This document shows positions 17,796 through 26,307 of a stretch of 60,755 bases of DNA, one piece after another. Made by a program: the position numbers and the translations under genes. The first letter of the stretch is position 1; the number at the start of each line of letters is the position of its first letter. The notes beneath the pieces are model-generated. The model was not told where the DNA came from. It did no database searches and was given only the letters and a program-made list of their open reading frames with translations. Source of the DNA: a bacterium (GTDB taxonomy: Bacteria > Chloroflexota > Dormibacteria > Aeolococcales > Aeolococcaceae); the NCBI GenBank assembly GCA_014874355.1, contig JACWAJ010000065.1:1-60755 (forward strand), written 5' to 3'.

Positions 17796-18527
17796 CTAGA
17801 ACGTGTGGTCGGCGAGTTGCAGGGTGAACGTGGTGCTGGCGCCGCGAGTCACCGAACCGGTAATGAATACCGTTGGCGGCGGAGTGTCGAGATGGATAGA
17901 GATCGAGCCTGGTGCAGCAGTCTGGGTGCCGAGAGGATGGCCGTCCGGGTCGGTGACGATCAACTGCACGTCGGTGGGGCTCGACCAGACGAGGGTGGAG
18001 TGAAGTGCCTGGCCGGGCTTGATGCTGACATGCCATGTGCATGCGCCTGGCGACACGGTTCCGTTGGGGCAGACGGTCCCTACGGCGCTGGTCCCGGCGG
18101 CGAGACTGCCTGTCAGCGACACGGGAGCCGCTCCAGACACGAGGTTGATCGTGCCGTCCGGGCTAATTTGGACGCTGGGAGTTGGGGGGGCCTGGCCCCC
18201 CAACGCGAGAGAGTTGCCGGCTGCGGAAGCGGGTCCGGCTGCCGAGGGCCCCCCGCCGCCAAACAGGCGCGAGGTGATCGAGCCAATTGCGTTATGCACG
18301 GCGGGTTGCATGGCCAAGAGCCCACCCGCCGTGGCCAAAAGCAGAAAGGCGGCGCCGACGACGATTGCGTCCATCCATTGCCGTGACGACACCTTGCGGG
18401 CTTTCCTGGTGGCCGCGGAGGGCACGCTCTCATCGAGGAAGCATTCGTACCCGAAGCTGTAGTGGCGTTGGAAGATGGCGCGCTTCAGCCGGTTCGTGGC
18501 ACCTGGCTTTATAACCTCAGTCGACAC
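17796..18527 (-). CDS. Membrane-anchored protein of unknown function
   Basis: A 243-residue protein with a basic cytoplasmic N-terminus (about 1-50, with an RKARK cluster), one transmembrane helix (about 53-74, AIVVGAAFLLLATAGGLLAM) and an exported Gly/Ala/Pro/Ser-rich part. The C-terminal 130 residues are beta-rich (SVQISPDGTINLV and similar), possibly one Ig-like or carbohydrate-binding domain. No enzyme motif is seen. It is divergent from the dcw cluster and lies just before rnpB on the same strand. Start GTG 18527 has no Shine-Dalgarno. Confidence 0.6.
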   Translation of the reverse strand: MSTEVIKPGATNRLKRAIFQRHYSFGYECFLDESVPSAATRKARKVSSRQWMDAIVVGAAFLLLATAGGLLAMQPAVHNAIGSITSRLFGGGGPSAAGPASAAGNSLALGGQAPPTPSVQISPDGTINLVSGAAPVSLTGSLAAGTSAVGTVCPNGTVSPGACTWHVSIKPGQALHSTLVWSSPTDVQLIVTDPDGHPLGTQTAAPGSISIHLDTPPPTVFITGSVTRGASTTFTLQLADHTF

Positions 18528-18703
18528 GCGGTCGTTTTACGAGGCCCCAGTGTGAATAGGGGAACCAGCCCTCCGTCGAGGCTTCTGCCGAGTTCTAGGT
18601 CGTCCATGGGTTCTCCCTTTGCCAGCCTGACATTTAGATACTCGGATGGCGGAAGGGACATACCACGGACAGTGTGAAAAGGCCTCGCGTACATTTGTTC
18701 TGA

Positions 18704-18732
18704 TTGACGTTGTGAACTCAGACTGCTACCCT
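18704..18732 (+). promoter_or_regulatory. Promoter of the dcw operon
   Basis: TTGACG (18704-18709) is followed by a 17-nt spacer and TACCCT (18727-18732), with TGC directly before the -10, an extended -10 arrangement. Transcription would start near 18739, just before the MraZ boxes. The rest of 18528-18825 holds no other gene. Confidence 0.65.
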
Positions 18733-18742
18733 TCGCCAACGG

Positions 18743-18767
18743 AGTGGAGGTAAGTGGTGAAAAGTGG
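18743..18767 (+). promoter_or_regulatory. MraZ operator: three repeats with 10-bp period
   Basis: AGTGG occurs at 18743, 18753 and 18763, each separated by exactly 5 bp. MraZ proteins bind tandem TGGG-type repeats with 10-bp spacing in front of their own gene, so this is very likely the autoregulatory site. It lies in the leader about 60 bp before mraZ and just downstream of the predicted start of transcription. Confidence 0.75.
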
Positions 18768-18825
18768 GGATCAATATGACGGCCCAGTTCTGGTCCGGCA
18801 GCGTGCCGGTACCGGGGGCTGAAGC

Positions 18826-19269
18826 ATGTTCCTCGGTCAGTACCGCCACCAACTCGATAGCAAGGGACGTGTTGCTGTTCCAGCCCAGTTTCGTAAGGGT
18901 CTGGGGCGGGGCAGTGTCATCGCCTTTGGTCCGGAACGCCGTCTTGTGATTTGGCCTACAGAGGAGTGGTTGGAGGTGACACAGCGCTACCGCCGCACCG
19001 GGGCGACCCCGGCCGAGGAGCGCGAGTACATCCGCCAGCTCTACGCCAATGCGCGCGAAGTCGAACTTGACGGCCAGGGCCGCCTCCTGCTCACCTCCGA
19101 CCAGCGAGCTTTCGCGGAGGTCGCAGACCGTGCGGTGTTCATTGGCGGAGGCAACTGCGTCGAGGTTGTGGGGGAGGGCATCTGGGATGCCGAAACCGCC
19201 GCTCTCAGCCCCGAGGCGTTCACCGCGCTACACGATCGTGTCAACCAGTCTCCGGTGACCACGGCATGA
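18826..19269 (+). CDS. mraZ: Transcriptional regulator MraZ
   Basis: A 147-residue protein with two SpoVT-AbrB-like halves, each with the DxxGR signature: LDSKGRVAVPAQFR and LDGQGRLLL. It forms a ring that binds repeats before its own gene and controls the division and cell-wall cluster. It is first in the dcw operon, behind three matching repeats. Length is family-typical. Confidence 0.95.
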   Translation: MFLGQYRHQLDSKGRVAVPAQFRKGLGRGSVIAFGPERRLVIWPTEEWLEVTQRYRRTGATPAEEREYIRQLYANAREVELDGQGRLLLTSDQRAFAEVADRAVFIGGGNCVEVVGEGIWDAETAALSPEAFTALHDRVNQSPVTTA

Positions 19270-19299
19270 TCCGCTGCCACTTGACTTTTTACCCCTTCC

Positions 19300-20298
19300 A
19301 TGACGACCGTGGCGGTCATGGGAAACAGTGCTTCCGCCACGCCCGGTACTCCAGAACCTAGCGCTCTGGAACACCGGCCGGTCCTTCTACACCCGCTAAT
19401 AGACAGCCTGCAGCCCAAGCCGGGACAGGTGGCCGTCGACGGTACTTTTGGTGCCGGAGGCATGACCGCTGCGCTCCTCGAGCGTGTAACTCCCGGTGGG
19501 CGCGTCATCGCCATCGACCGCGATCCGGCAGCGGTGGCGCGTGGGCGCGCTCGGTTTGCCCAGGCCGGTGCCGCAGTGACCCTTGTGGCCGGCAACTTCG
19601 CCGACCTGGACCAGATCGTTCACGGCATGGGGCTCGACGCCGTTGACATCGTCGTGCTCGACCTCGGCATTTCCTCGCTCCAACTGGACGATCTCGCTCG
19701 CGGCTTCAGCTTCCGGTTCGACTCGCCGCTGGACATGCGGATGGACCCAACCGGGGACTCGGAGACCGCCGCGGATATCGTGAACGGGTGGGACGAGGGC
19801 GGCCTTGCCTCACTGCTTCGCGATTACGGCGGAGAGCGCTTTGCCCGGCGTATTGCCGCCGCCATCGTCCGCCGGCGCAGCGTTGCACCGTTGCATAGCA
19901 CAGCGGAACTTACCGAACTGGTCGCCGCTGCGATTCCGCGGCGGTTCTGGCCCAAGCGGATTCATCCGGCGACCAGAACCTTCCAGGCACTTCGAATCGA
20001 GGTCAACCAGGAGTTGAAGAACCTCGAACTAGGGATGCAGGCAGTCATTTCGATTCTCCGGCCCGGTGGGCGTCTTGGGGTCATCGCTTTTCACTCTCTT
20101 GAGGACACCCTTGTCAAGAACTCACTCCACGTCGCAGCAAAGAACTGTATTTGTCCCCCCCAACAGCCCCTCTGCACCTGCGCCCATCGGGCCTCACTCC
20201 ACCTTCCCAGCCGCAAGGCCATCAAGCCGGATGCGGCGGAGCTTGCCGACAACCCCAGGGCGCGATCCGCGCACCTTCGAATCGCCGAAAAGCTCTGA
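19300..20298 (+). CDS. rsmH: 16S rRNA (cytosine1402-N4)-methyltransferase
   Basis: A 332-residue SAM-dependent methylase (MraW). Landmarks are HRPVLLHPLID, VDGTFGAGGMT (SAM motif I), DLGISSLQLD, RGFSFRFDSPLDMRMD, HPATRTFQALRIEVN and the C-terminal FHSLEDTLVK. It methylates C1402 of 16S rRNA. Its position directly after mraZ is universal in dcw clusters. A Cys-rich insertion (KNCICPPQQPLCTCAH) near residue 285 is seen in several phyla. Confidence 0.96.
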   Translation: MTTVAVMGNSASATPGTPEPSALEHRPVLLHPLIDSLQPKPGQVAVDGTFGAGGMTAALLERVTPGGRVIAIDRDPAAVARGRARFAQAGAAVTLVAGNFADLDQIVHGMGLDAVDIVVLDLGISSLQLDDLARGFSFRFDSPLDMRMDPTGDSETAADIVNGWDEGGLASLLRDYGGERFARRIAAAIVRRRSVAPLHSTAELTELVAAAIPRRFWPKRIHPATRTFQALRIEVNQELKNLELGMQAVISILRPGGRLGVIAFHSLEDTLVKNSLHVAAKNCICPPQQPLCTCAHRASLHLPSRKAIKPDAAELADNPRARSAHLRIAEKL

Positions 20299-20351
20299 CA
20301 CCTATCGCAGCACTCGTACCACCAAACGTTATTGCACTGGAGAGAACGGTA

Positions 20352-20864
20352 GTGTTCCGCAGCCTCTTGCACCTACGCCATCGCAACGCCACCCGTCGGG
20401 GTGGCGATCATGCGATCTCGGATCTTACGGCCGTGCCCATCGAGCCGGTTCAGATCCGACGGAGCCGCACGCGGCGCGGCGGTCCGCGCACGCCGCTGCC
20501 ACTGGTGGGCCTCATCGCCATCGCAGCAGGCGTTGGCGTGGCTTATGTCGCCCAGGTCGCGCATGCGACGCAGGCGACGTACGAAGCGTCCCAGTTGCAG
20601 CGGGACGAGTCGCAACTGCGCACGGAAGCATCGCGTCTCGACGATCAACTGGCGCGGCTGCATGCCACGGAGCGTGTGGTTGCCGCGGCGCAACAACTTG
20701 GCATGCGTCCTGCCGGGCAATGGGCATATGTAGCGAGCCAGAAGGTCGTGGTCATCGAGGTTCCGAATCCCAAGCCTGCCACCCAGGTTGCATCCGGTGA
20801 TCCGCTGCAGCACTTCATTGCGGTTATCGGAGGCGCCTTCGGCGTCGAGGCTTCGAATCCGTGA
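20352..20864 (+). CDS. ftsL: FtsL/DivIC-like septum protein
   Basis: A 170-residue bitopic protein: basic N-terminus to about residue 52, one transmembrane helix (about 54-72, PLVGLIAIAAGVGVAYVA), then a short coiled coil (SQLQRDESQLRTEASRLDDQLARL) and a Pro-ending tail. This topology and its place between rsmH and ftsI identify it as FtsL, which joins FtsB/DivIC in the divisome; sequence similarity alone is too weak to decide. GTG 20352 has GGAGAG 7 nt upstream. It overlaps ftsI by 4 bp. Confidence 0.78.
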   Translation: MFRSLLHLRHRNATRRGGDHAISDLTAVPIEPVQIRRSRTRRGGPRTPLPLVGLIAIAAGVGVAYVAQVAHATQATYEASQLQRDESQLRTEASRLDDQLARLHATERVVAAAQQLGMRPAGQWAYVASQKVVVIEVPNPKPATQVASGDPLQHFIAVIGGAFGVEASNP

Positions 20865-22669
20865 CGCCACGGCGGCCGTCCTTCGAACGTGGCGGTGCGG
20901 TGTCGGCGCGCCACATGGATGTGCGTACGGGCGCTCGCCGTGCCCGGGGATGGTTCGTAGGCGAACCGCCGAGCTTCCGTGGTCGGGCGTTCTGGCTGTG
21001 GTTGGCCTTCGTCTCGGTCGGCATCATTCTTGCGGGGCGTCTGGTCGACGTCCAGATCCGCCAAGGCAAACAGCTTGCTTCGGCTGCGGCGCAGATGCAC
21101 CAAATTTCGGTCGCGCTGAGCGCTCATCGTGGTCGCATTTTCGACGCCAACGGCAACATTCTGGCCAGCGATGTGGCGGTCTATGACATCTACGCCGACC
21201 CCAGCCTCATATCCAGCAGTGATCGTGCCGGGGTTGCCGCCCAGCTGGCTCCGGTTCTCAACATGGGACCAGGCCTGATCAGCGATCTCCTCGGCAAGGC
21301 CACGCACTTCGTCTACCTGTCCAAGGGCGTGTCCGCGGATGTGCGCAGCCGGCTCGAGGCCCTGCGCATTGATGGGGTGGGGGCCATAGAACGCGACAAA
21401 CGGGTATACGAACCCTCACCAATTACGCCCAATACCTTCGCTGAGCCCCTGCTGGGCTATGTCGATGGCGAGGGAAATGGCAGCTACGGTGTCGAACAGT
21501 ACTACAACAAGGCCCTCAAGGGTGTCGATGGCAGCGAATCCACGCTGCGCGACATGGCCGGCAACTCCATCGTGCTGAGCCAGCAGACGCACAAGGACGC
21601 TCGCGACGGATCTGATCTCCACTTGGGCCTCGACTCGCGCATTCAGTACTGGGCCGAACAGGCGCTCGCCAAAGGTGTGGCCTATGCGGAGGCTGAGTCG
21701 GGAGAGGTTCTCGTCATGGACACCAAGAGTGGTGTCGTTCGGGCTTGGGCACAGGATCCCGCCTACAACGCCAACGATTTCGCTCATGCCAATGTCGCCG
21801 ACTTCCGCGACCAATCGATTGCAGATCTGTATGAGCCAGGATCGACGATGAAGGTGATCACCTTCGCCGGTGGATTGAATGGTCAGGTGATCGCGCCCAC
21901 GACCACTCTCGACGAACAACCCCAAACGATTGATGGCTACACGATCCATGACTGGGACAACAAGGCGCATGGTTTGATCACCATGCAGGATGTGCTCGAT
22001 CAGTCTCTCAACAACGGCGCCATCCGGGTGATGCAGTTGCTGGGGCATGACGCCTTCTACAAGAACTTGCTGGCCTTCGGCGTGGGCTCGCCAACGGGAA
22101 TCGACCTTGCCGGCGAACAGAATCAGCCCTTGGAGCCGCAGTCGCAGTGGAGCGACATCGACTATGCCACCGCCTCGTTCGGACAACATGTCTCGATGAC
22201 GCCCGTGGAGATGCTGGCTGCTATCAACGCTGTCGGAAATGGCGGCGTCTGGGTGCAGCCCCATGTCGTGCAGGCCGTTGTCGATCCGGCCACCGGCAAG
22301 TCGACGCCGGTTGTGGCCACAACGCGGCGGGTCATGACGCCTGAATCTGCGAACACGCTGGCGACCATGATGACCGGCGTTGTGGACCACAAGAACGCTG
22401 AGGGATTCCTGGCACGGATTCCGGGATTCCAAGGCCAGATAGCCGGCAAGACGGGCACCGCCGACGAGCCCACCAACGGTCAGTACGAGGGTTCGCTGAT
22501 CGTCTCCTTCGGGGCGTTCATGCCCGTCAGCAATCCGCAGTTCACGATGCTCGTGGTGTTGCGATACCCGCACGAGACCAAGGTTCCCCGGTTCGGTGCC
22601 TTTCTGGCGGCTCCGGTGTGGAAGGACATCGCCCAGGTGATCGTCGACCAGTGGCGCATCTTGCCGTGA
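20861..22669 (+). CDS. ftsI: Peptidoglycan D,D-transpeptidase FtsI (class B PBP)
   Basis: A 602-residue division transpeptidase: cytoplasmic tail, transmembrane helix near 42-60, dimerisation domain with HRGRIFDANGNILA, and transpeptidase domain. The catalytic serine is in EPGSTMK, the SxN motif in DQSLNNG, and KTG in AGKTGTADE. It cross-links septal wall. No PASTA domain follows. GTG 20861 overlaps the preceding stop. It is followed directly by mraY, so murE, often found here, is missing. Confidence 0.95.
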   Translation: MTPRRPSFERGGAVSARHMDVRTGARRARGWFVGEPPSFRGRAFWLWLAFVSVGIILAGRLVDVQIRQGKQLASAAAQMHQISVALSAHRGRIFDANGNILASDVAVYDIYADPSLISSSDRAGVAAQLAPVLNMGPGLISDLLGKATHFVYLSKGVSADVRSRLEALRIDGVGAIERDKRVYEPSPITPNTFAEPLLGYVDGEGNGSYGVEQYYNKALKGVDGSESTLRDMAGNSIVLSQQTHKDARDGSDLHLGLDSRIQYWAEQALAKGVAYAEAESGEVLVMDTKSGVVRAWAQDPAYNANDFAHANVADFRDQSIADLYEPGSTMKVITFAGGLNGQVIAPTTTLDEQPQTIDGYTIHDWDNKAHGLITMQDVLDQSLNNGAIRVMQLLGHDAFYKNLLAFGVGSPTGIDLAGEQNQPLEPQSQWSDIDYATASFGQHVSMTPVEMLAAINAVGNGGVWVQPHVVQAVVDPATGKSTPVVATTRRVMTPESANTLATMMTGVVDHKNAEGFLARIPGFQGQIAGKTGTADEPTNGQYEGSLIVSFGAFMPVSNPQFTMLVVLRYPHETKVPRFGAFLAAPVWKDIAQVIVDQWRILP

Positions 22670-22685
22670 CCCGGGAGGAAGGCTG

Positions 22686-23645
22686 ATGCTTCACGCGGCG
22701 CTGGCGCTGGGCTTTGGTCTTGTGCTCACGTTGGTGCTGTATCCGGCATTTCTCAGTCAACTCGTGAGTTTTCGCGCTGGCCAGCGAATTCAGGAGTATG
22801 GGCCCGCGAGTCATGCCACCAAGGTGGGCACACCCACGATGGGCGGCTTGCTCTTCTGCGTGGTCATCGCTGCGGCGTGGCTGCTCTTCGATCGCAGCCG
22901 GGCCGGGTTCGTTCTTGCCTTCGCATTTGGTGGCGGTGCCGCCCTGGGCCTGGTCGATGACGTGGCCAATGTTCGCGGCCAGGGCGCGCTGGGCCTGCTC
23001 GGCCGCCAGAAACTCCTGCTGCAAGCGGTCATAGGGGTTCTCGTCGGGATGGGACTGAATCAGATTGGGGCGACGCATCAAATCCTCCCGTGGTTGGGCG
23101 CCCCCGATCTTGGTGTCGCCATCGTGCCTCTGGCCGCACTGGTCGTTGTATGTGCCAGCAATGCCGTCAACATCACCGATGGCGTCGACGGACTTGCCGC
23201 CACGTGTTGTGCCGTTGCCTTCGGCGCTCTTCTGTTCATTGCGCTTGGCGTCCACAACCTCCCCGCCATAGTCATTTCAGCTACGACGCTGGGTGCGCTC
23301 GGAGGATTTCTCGTATTCAACTGGTTCCCGGCGCGCGTCTTCATGGGTGATACCGGGTCGCTGGCGCTCGGTTGTGCTCTGGTGGCCGTCAGCGCCGAAC
23401 TCCATCTGCTCTGGCTGCTGCCGCTGCTGGGGATAGTCTTCGTCGTCGAGACCCTCAGCGTCATCGTCAACGTGACCGCGATCAGGAAGTTCCATCGCCG
23501 GATCTTGCGTTCCAGTCCAATTCACCATCACTTCGAGGCTTTGGGGTTTCGCGAGCCGGTGATCGTCGCCGGATTTGGTTTTGTGGCGCTGCTGGCTGCG
23601 GTCGCGACCGCGCTCTACGCTCACCATCTCGGTGGCCTGGTATGA
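22686..23645 (+). CDS. mraY: Phospho-N-acetylmuramoyl-pentapeptide transferase
   Basis: A 319-residue polytopic enzyme that transfers phospho-MurNAc-pentapeptide to undecaprenyl phosphate to give lipid I. Signature segments include KVGTPTMGG, LGLVDDVANV (the DD motif), NAVNITDGVDGLA, FMGDTGSLALG and SPIHHHFEALGF, in the normal order. About ten hydrophobic helices are visible. Its last codons overlap the start of murD (ATGA). Confidence 0.96.
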   Translation: MLHAALALGFGLVLTLVLYPAFLSQLVSFRAGQRIQEYGPASHATKVGTPTMGGLLFCVVIAAAWLLFDRSRAGFVLAFAFGGGAALGLVDDVANVRGQGALGLLGRQKLLLQAVIGVLVGMGLNQIGATHQILPWLGAPDLGVAIVPLAALVVVCASNAVNITDGVDGLAATCCAVAFGALLFIALGVHNLPAIVISATTLGALGGFLVFNWFPARVFMGDTGSLALGCALVAVSAELHLLWLLPLLGIVFVVETLSVIVNVTAIRKFHRRILRSSPIHHHFEALGFREPVIVAGFGFVALLAAVATALYAHHLGGLV

Positions 23646-25003
23646 ACGAACGGGCGGTTGTCATAGGGCTTGGCAGGAGTGGCCTCGCGTGTGCCCGGTT
23701 TCTTCACGCCGAGGGCTTTCACGTCACAGTTGTAGATCGTGCGGACACTGCTGATCTACGTGTCGTGGCGGCCACATTGCCTCCTGATGTTGATGTCAGA
23801 CTTGGCGGTTACACAGCGGACGTTGGCCTTGGTGCCGCGCTTATCTGTCCGTCACCTGGGGTCCGGTGGGATTCACCAGAGCTGGAGCGAGCTCGCGACG
23901 CCGGTGTTCGCGTGCGCAGCGAGATAGACCTGTTTCTGGAACGCTGCCCGGCGCCGGTTGTTGCCATCACCGGGACCAACGGCAAGACCACGACAACTGC
24001 GCTGACCGCCGCTGTGATAGCGGTTTCCGGCGTGCGGGTGCATTGCGGCGGCAACATTGGCAACACCGTCTTGGACAGGATTGGTGACATTGCCGCAGAC
24101 GATGTTGTCGTACTCGAGCTCTCGTCTTTCCAAATCGAATCGCTGAGCCAGGCCAACTGTGATACCGGATGTGTACTGAACATCACACCCGACCACCTTG
24201 ACCGGCATACCACGCTCACGCACTACGCTGACCTCAAGGCTCGGTTGGTCGAGGGCGCCAAGCGGTGTGTCGTGCTAAATCACGACGACGCCATCACCCG
24301 TGCCATGGCGGCCAGAGCCGGTGCTGCGGTGAGCTTCTTTGGCTACGATCTCGCGGGTCACGACGGATCCTCCGTGGTCGGCGACAGTATTGTCAGCGTT
24401 GACTCCGGCCATGTCGACGCCTTCATGTCGGTGGCAGACGTGCCGCTTTTGGGGGCGCACAACATTGCCAACGTCCTGGCCGCAGTGTGCATGGGACGTG
24501 CCGCCGGCGTGGAACTCGAACAAATTGCCGAGGCGGTGCGAGGCTTCACCCCGGTAGTGCACAGGCTGCAGCCGGTGCGCGACGAGGATGGCATCCTGTG
24601 GGTCAACGACAGCAAGGCGACCAACGTGGATGCCGCGCAAAAGGCGCTGGATGCTTTTGGCAAGCGGCCGATTGTTTGGATTGGGGGGGGATCGAGTAAG
24701 GGCGTGGGGCCAGACGCTCTGGCCGATACGGTTACTGCTCATGCCCGGGTGGCCGTGCTCTGCGGGGCGACGGGGCCAGAACTCGACGCTGCGCTGGCGG
24801 TTCGCGGTTTTACCGAGCGCCACTTGGTGGCCGATCTCACCGCAGCGGTGCAGCGGGCGCGCGAGGTTGCTCGCCCTGGCGATGTCGTTCTGCTGGCGCC
24901 TGGATACGCCAGCTTCGACCAGTTCCACGACTTCGAAGAACGTGGTCGGGTCTTTACGGCGCTGGCCAATGGCACTTGTGAGCCGACCGTTGAGGAAGTG
25001 TGA
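23642..25003 (+). CDS. murD: UDP-N-acetylmuramoylalanine--D-glutamate ligase
   Basis: A 453-residue Mur ligase that adds D-Glu to UDP-MurNAc-L-Ala. It has an N-terminal Rossmann part (VIGLGRSGLACARFL), central ATPase with TGTNGKTTTTAL and NITPDHLDRH, and a C-terminal domain with NDSKATNVDAA and the MurD-type APGYASFDQFHDFEERG. Its presence implies that UDP-MurNAc-L-Ala is made, which needs MurC activity somewhere. TGATG links it to ftsW. Confidence 0.95.
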   Translation: MNERAVVIGLGRSGLACARFLHAEGFHVTVVDRADTADLRVVAATLPPDVDVRLGGYTADVGLGAALICPSPGVRWDSPELERARDAGVRVRSEIDLFLERCPAPVVAITGTNGKTTTTALTAAVIAVSGVRVHCGGNIGNTVLDRIGDIAADDVVVLELSSFQIESLSQANCDTGCVLNITPDHLDRHTTLTHYADLKARLVEGAKRCVVLNHDDAITRAMAARAGAAVSFFGYDLAGHDGSSVVGDSIVSVDSGHVDAFMSVADVPLLGAHNIANVLAAVCMGRAAGVELEQIAEAVRGFTPVVHRLQPVRDEDGILWVNDSKATNVDAAQKALDAFGKRPIVWIGGGSSKGVGPDALADTVTAHARVAVLCGATGPELDAALAVRGFTERHLVADLTAAVQRAREVARPGDVVLLAPGYASFDQFHDFEERGRVFTALANGTCEPTVEEV

Positions 25004-26307
25004 TGCCGACAACTGCCCAGGCGTTCCAGCGAGAATCCGAGTCGATGAAAGCTGAGTCTTTGATGCGGCGTCTGCGCCGCCGTGGTCGCGTGACCCTTGT
25101 CGACGAGCGGGTCGAGAAGGCAGGGGGCATCGATGGCTGGCTATTGACCGTTCTGGCGGCGCTTTGTGCCTTTGGCCTCGTCATGGTCTATTCGGCATCG
25201 GAGGCACTCGGCTACATCCGGACTCTCAATGCCAACTACTTTTTCGAGCGCCAGGCGGGAGCTTTGGCGCTGGGACTTCTCGGCCTCATCGTGGCGTCGC
25301 GCTTCGACTACCACCGCTGGCGTAAGTTCACCAAACCGCTCGTGATCGCGACCTTGGTACTTCTGGTCCTCGTGCTGGTGCCGCATCTCGGGACCAGTCG
25401 TAATGGAGCGCAGCGTTGGTTCTCCATTGGTCCCCTATCGGTGCAGCCCTCCGCGGTGGCGGCGGTCGTCGCCGTCGTGGCGCTGGCGCGCTGGCTCAGC
25501 GATCGCGGGCCGCAGGTGCGTGGCTGGCGTGGGGTGCGCGACTACAGCGTGGTCGTGGGTGGGCTGCTGCTTCTGATACTGCTCGAGAAAGACCTGGGTA
25601 CGGCCATCGTGGCCGGATGCGTGGCTTTGGCGATGCTGGCACTGGCCGGTGGTCGCAAGCGTCATCTGGTCGCGCTACTGGGGTTTGCCTCCGTCGCCGG
25701 CTGGATGCTCATCCAGGTGGAGTCCTATCGTGCGGCCCGCCTGGCCAGCTTCACCAATCCCTTCGCGGATCCGCTCAACACCGGTTACCAACCTGTCCAG
25801 GCACTCTACGCGCTGGGTTCCGGCGGGTTGACGGGCGTGGGGTTGGGCAACTCGATCGAGAAGTACAACTGGCTGCCGGAGGCCCATTCCGACTTCATCT
25901 TCGCCATCATCGGGGAGGAACTCGGCCTCATCGGAACCCTTTGCGTGATTGCTGCGTTTCTATTCCTGGGCTGGCGTGGCATCCGTGCTTCGCTGCGTGC
26001 TCCCGACAGCTATGGCGCTCTGCTCGCCGGAGGAATCACTGCGTGGGTCTGTATCCAGGCGTTCATCAATATCGCTGCTGTCACCAATGTCATCCCCACC
26101 ACGGGGATACCGCTACCCTTCATCAGTTACGGTGGCACGTCACTGGCGATGACGCTGGTGGCAATGGGGATACTGTGCAATGTCTCGGCACAGGGTCGCC
26201 GGCAGGGAGAAATGCGGCGTGCGTACGTTGATCGCTGGCGGAGGAACGGGGGGGCACCTGACTCCCGCACTGGCACTTGCACAGGCGCTGCAACACAGCG
26301 AAGCTGA
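25003..26307 (+). CDS. ftsW: Septal peptidoglycan glycosyltransferase FtsW (SEDS)
   Basis: A 434-residue SEDS polymerase with about ten helices after a basic cytoplasmic N-terminus. SEDS landmarks are VMVYSASEA, the catalytic-loop region LPEAHSDFIFAIIGEELG, and TGIPLPFISYGGTS. It polymerises lipid II with FtsI as its partner. ATG 25003 follows GAGGAAG. Its 3' end overlaps murG by 89 bp, longer than the 4-bp overlaps elsewhere in the cluster; the last 30 residues are hydrophilic and probably not conserved. Confidence 0.94.
   Translation: MPTTAQAFQRESESMKAESLMRRLRRRGRVTLVDERVEKAGGIDGWLLTVLAALCAFGLVMVYSASEALGYIRTLNANYFFERQAGALALGLLGLIVASRFDYHRWRKFTKPLVIATLVLLVLVLVPHLGTSRNGAQRWFSIGPLSVQPSAVAAVVAVVALARWLSDRGPQVRGWRGVRDYSVVVGGLLLLILLEKDLGTAIVAGCVALAMLALAGGRKRHLVALLGFASVAGWMLIQVESYRAARLASFTNPFADPLNTGYQPVQALYALGSGGLTGVGLGNSIEKYNWLPEAHSDFIFAIIGEELGLIGTLCVIAAFLFLGWRGIRASLRAPDSYGALLAGGITAWVCIQAFINIAAVTNVIPTTGIPLPFISYGGTSLAMTLVAMGILCNVSAQGRRQGEMRRAYVDRWRRNGGAPDSRTGTCTGAATQRS

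Noticed and set aside
26245-26255. Frameshift in the G7 run of murG
   Set aside because: The run encodes the expected GGTGGH motif and the frame stays intact on both sides.
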